From positions 1-40,725 of the forward strand of contig NZ_LGPC01000002.1 in assembly GCF_001431205.1 (NCBI RefSeq): DNA of 40,725 bases, given 5' to 3'. Every line of letters begins with the position of its first letter. The stretch's first letter is position 1. The translations under genes were made by a program, and so were the position numbers. Source of the DNA: Staphylococcus sp. NAM3COL9. GTDB taxonomy: Bacteria > Bacillota > Bacilli > Staphylococcales > Staphylococcaceae. Positions 37,333 to 40,725 of the stretch are shown here, piece by piece. The notes below the pieces were generated by a model that saw nothing but the letters and a program-made list of their open reading frames with translations, did no database searches and was not told the DNA's origin.

Positions 37333-37391
37333 TGTACCCCCATATAAAAAATTTATCTTCAAACAAGCTTGAATCAACCTTTTTTACGCAT

Positions 37392-37416
37392 AAAAAAAAG
37401 ACCCATTCGGGTCTCT
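37392..37416 (-). terminator. Terminator of the rRNA operon
   Basis: Minus strand AGACCC-GAAT-GGGTCT followed by TTTTTTTTA, four bases past the mature 5S end. Compact GC-rich stem typical of rRNA operons. Confidence 0.95.
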
Positions 37417-37420
37417 AATT

Positions 37421-37535
37421 GCCTGGCAACGTCCTACTCTCGCGGAACGTAAGTCCGACTACCATCGGCGCTAAGGAGCTTAACTACTGTGTTCGGCATG
37501 GGAACAGGTGTGACCTCCTTGCCATTGTCACCAGA
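37421..37535 (-). rRNA. rrf: 5S rRNA of the rRNA operon
   Basis: A 115-base 5S gene on the minus strand, 82 bases after the 23S end. Its flanks extend the terminal helix (AUU before, AAU after), giving the double-stranded precursor expected for RNase M5. A hairpin TGTATAA/TTATACA lies between 23S and 5S. Confidence 0.98.
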
Positions 37536-37555
37536 CAATGAAATGTATAAAAATT

Positions 37556-37606
37556 ATACATTCAAAACTAGATAGTAAGTAAAATTTGATAATGCCAAAA
37601 CAAAAC
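37556..37606 (-). repeat. 3' arm of the 23S processing stalk
   Basis: This stretch after 23S is nearly complementary to 40670-40722 before 23S. On the plus strand it reads CATTCAAAACTAGATAGT then AAGTAAAATTTG; the other arm is its inverted near-copy. Together they form a stalk of roughly 45 bp bringing both 23S ends together, the normal RNase III substrate. Confidence 0.85.
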
Positions 37607-37617
37607 ACTTTTAAATT

Positions 37618-40540
<2,923 letters not shown>

Positions 40541-40725
40541 TTTTCGACCTTCAACACGATAAAATCGGTTGAAAACCTAAAATGTTATTAATCTGTGAGT
40601 GTTCTTTCGAACACTAGCGATTATTTCTATTTTTTTGAATTCAAGCTTTTTAAAACTCTAATTCACTCGGTTTTGCTTGGTAAAATCATAAATTTTACTT
40701 ACATATCTAGTTTTCAATGTACAAA
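40541..40725 (-). other. 3' part of the 16S-23S spacer, with the 5' arm of the 23S stalk
   Basis: No tRNA is visible in these 185 bases; the spacer continues outside the window. On the minus strand it starts with ACATTGAAAACTAGATA, part of the 5' stalk arm (40670-40722), then has an AT-rich stretch and a hairpin AGUGUUC-GAAA-GAACACU (40598-40615) with a GNRA loop, then GUUGAAGGUCGAAAAG just before 23S. Confidence 0.85.

Overview
The window looks like chromosomal housekeeping DNA from a Staphylococcus. The evidence is AT-rich base use, AGGAGG-type ribosome binding sites, the gene order from a 5S-tRNA cluster through lysS to tmk, and near-identity of many proteins to remembered S. aureus sequences (SpoVG, Veg, PstA, Mfd, IspE C-terminus). 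Enough residues differ, for example in TilS and RsmA, that it is probably not S. aureus itself; I cannot name the species. I see no phage, IS element, CRISPR array, resistance gene or other mobile DNA.

Every supported gene lies on the minus strand, so transcription runs from high to low coordinates. At the right end is the 3' part of an rRNA operon: the end of the 16S-23S spacer, a complete 23S, a 5S and a terminator. Then come an Orn/Lys/Arg decarboxylase-family gene, tmk, pstA (c-di-AMP receptor), holB, ricT, yabA, a tRNA-type N6-adenine methyltransferase, a GIY-YIG protein, rsmI, metG, tatD, rnmV (RNase M5), rsmA, veg, ispE, purR, yabJ, spoVG, glmU, prs, rplY, pth, mfd, a flippase-like membrane protein, yabN/mazG, rqcP, divIC, yabR, tilS, hpt, ftsH, hslO, cysK, folP, folB, folK and lysS. 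At the left end is an extra 5S gene not preceded by 16S or 23S, followed by tRNA-Val and tRNA-Thr; the cluster continues beyond the window.

The genes share a few themes. Translation and RNA maturation: lysS, metG, tilS, pth, rsmA, rsmI, rnmV, rplY, rqcP, ricT, rRNA and tRNA. DNA replication and repair: holB, yabA, tmk, mfd. Nucleotide and precursor supply: prs, hpt, purR, folP-folB-folK, glmU, ispE. Division and envelope: divIC, the flippase-like protein, glmU. Protein quality and stress: ftsH, hslO, yabR. Global signalling: pstA, spoVG, cysK.

The less ordinary material is between the genes. The extra 5S has a sigma-A promoter about 20 bases upstream and differs from the operon-linked 5S at five positions, two of which covary in a helix. 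Three long hairpins ending in U-runs sit just upstream of rnmV, holB and the methyltransferase gene, where they could act as terminators or attenuators. The rplY leader is highly structured behind a near-consensus promoter that overlaps the prs stop codon. One of two tandem veg promoters has its whole -35/-10 spacer occupied by a GC-rich palindrome. These are readings from sequence only; I found no clearly new multigene system.
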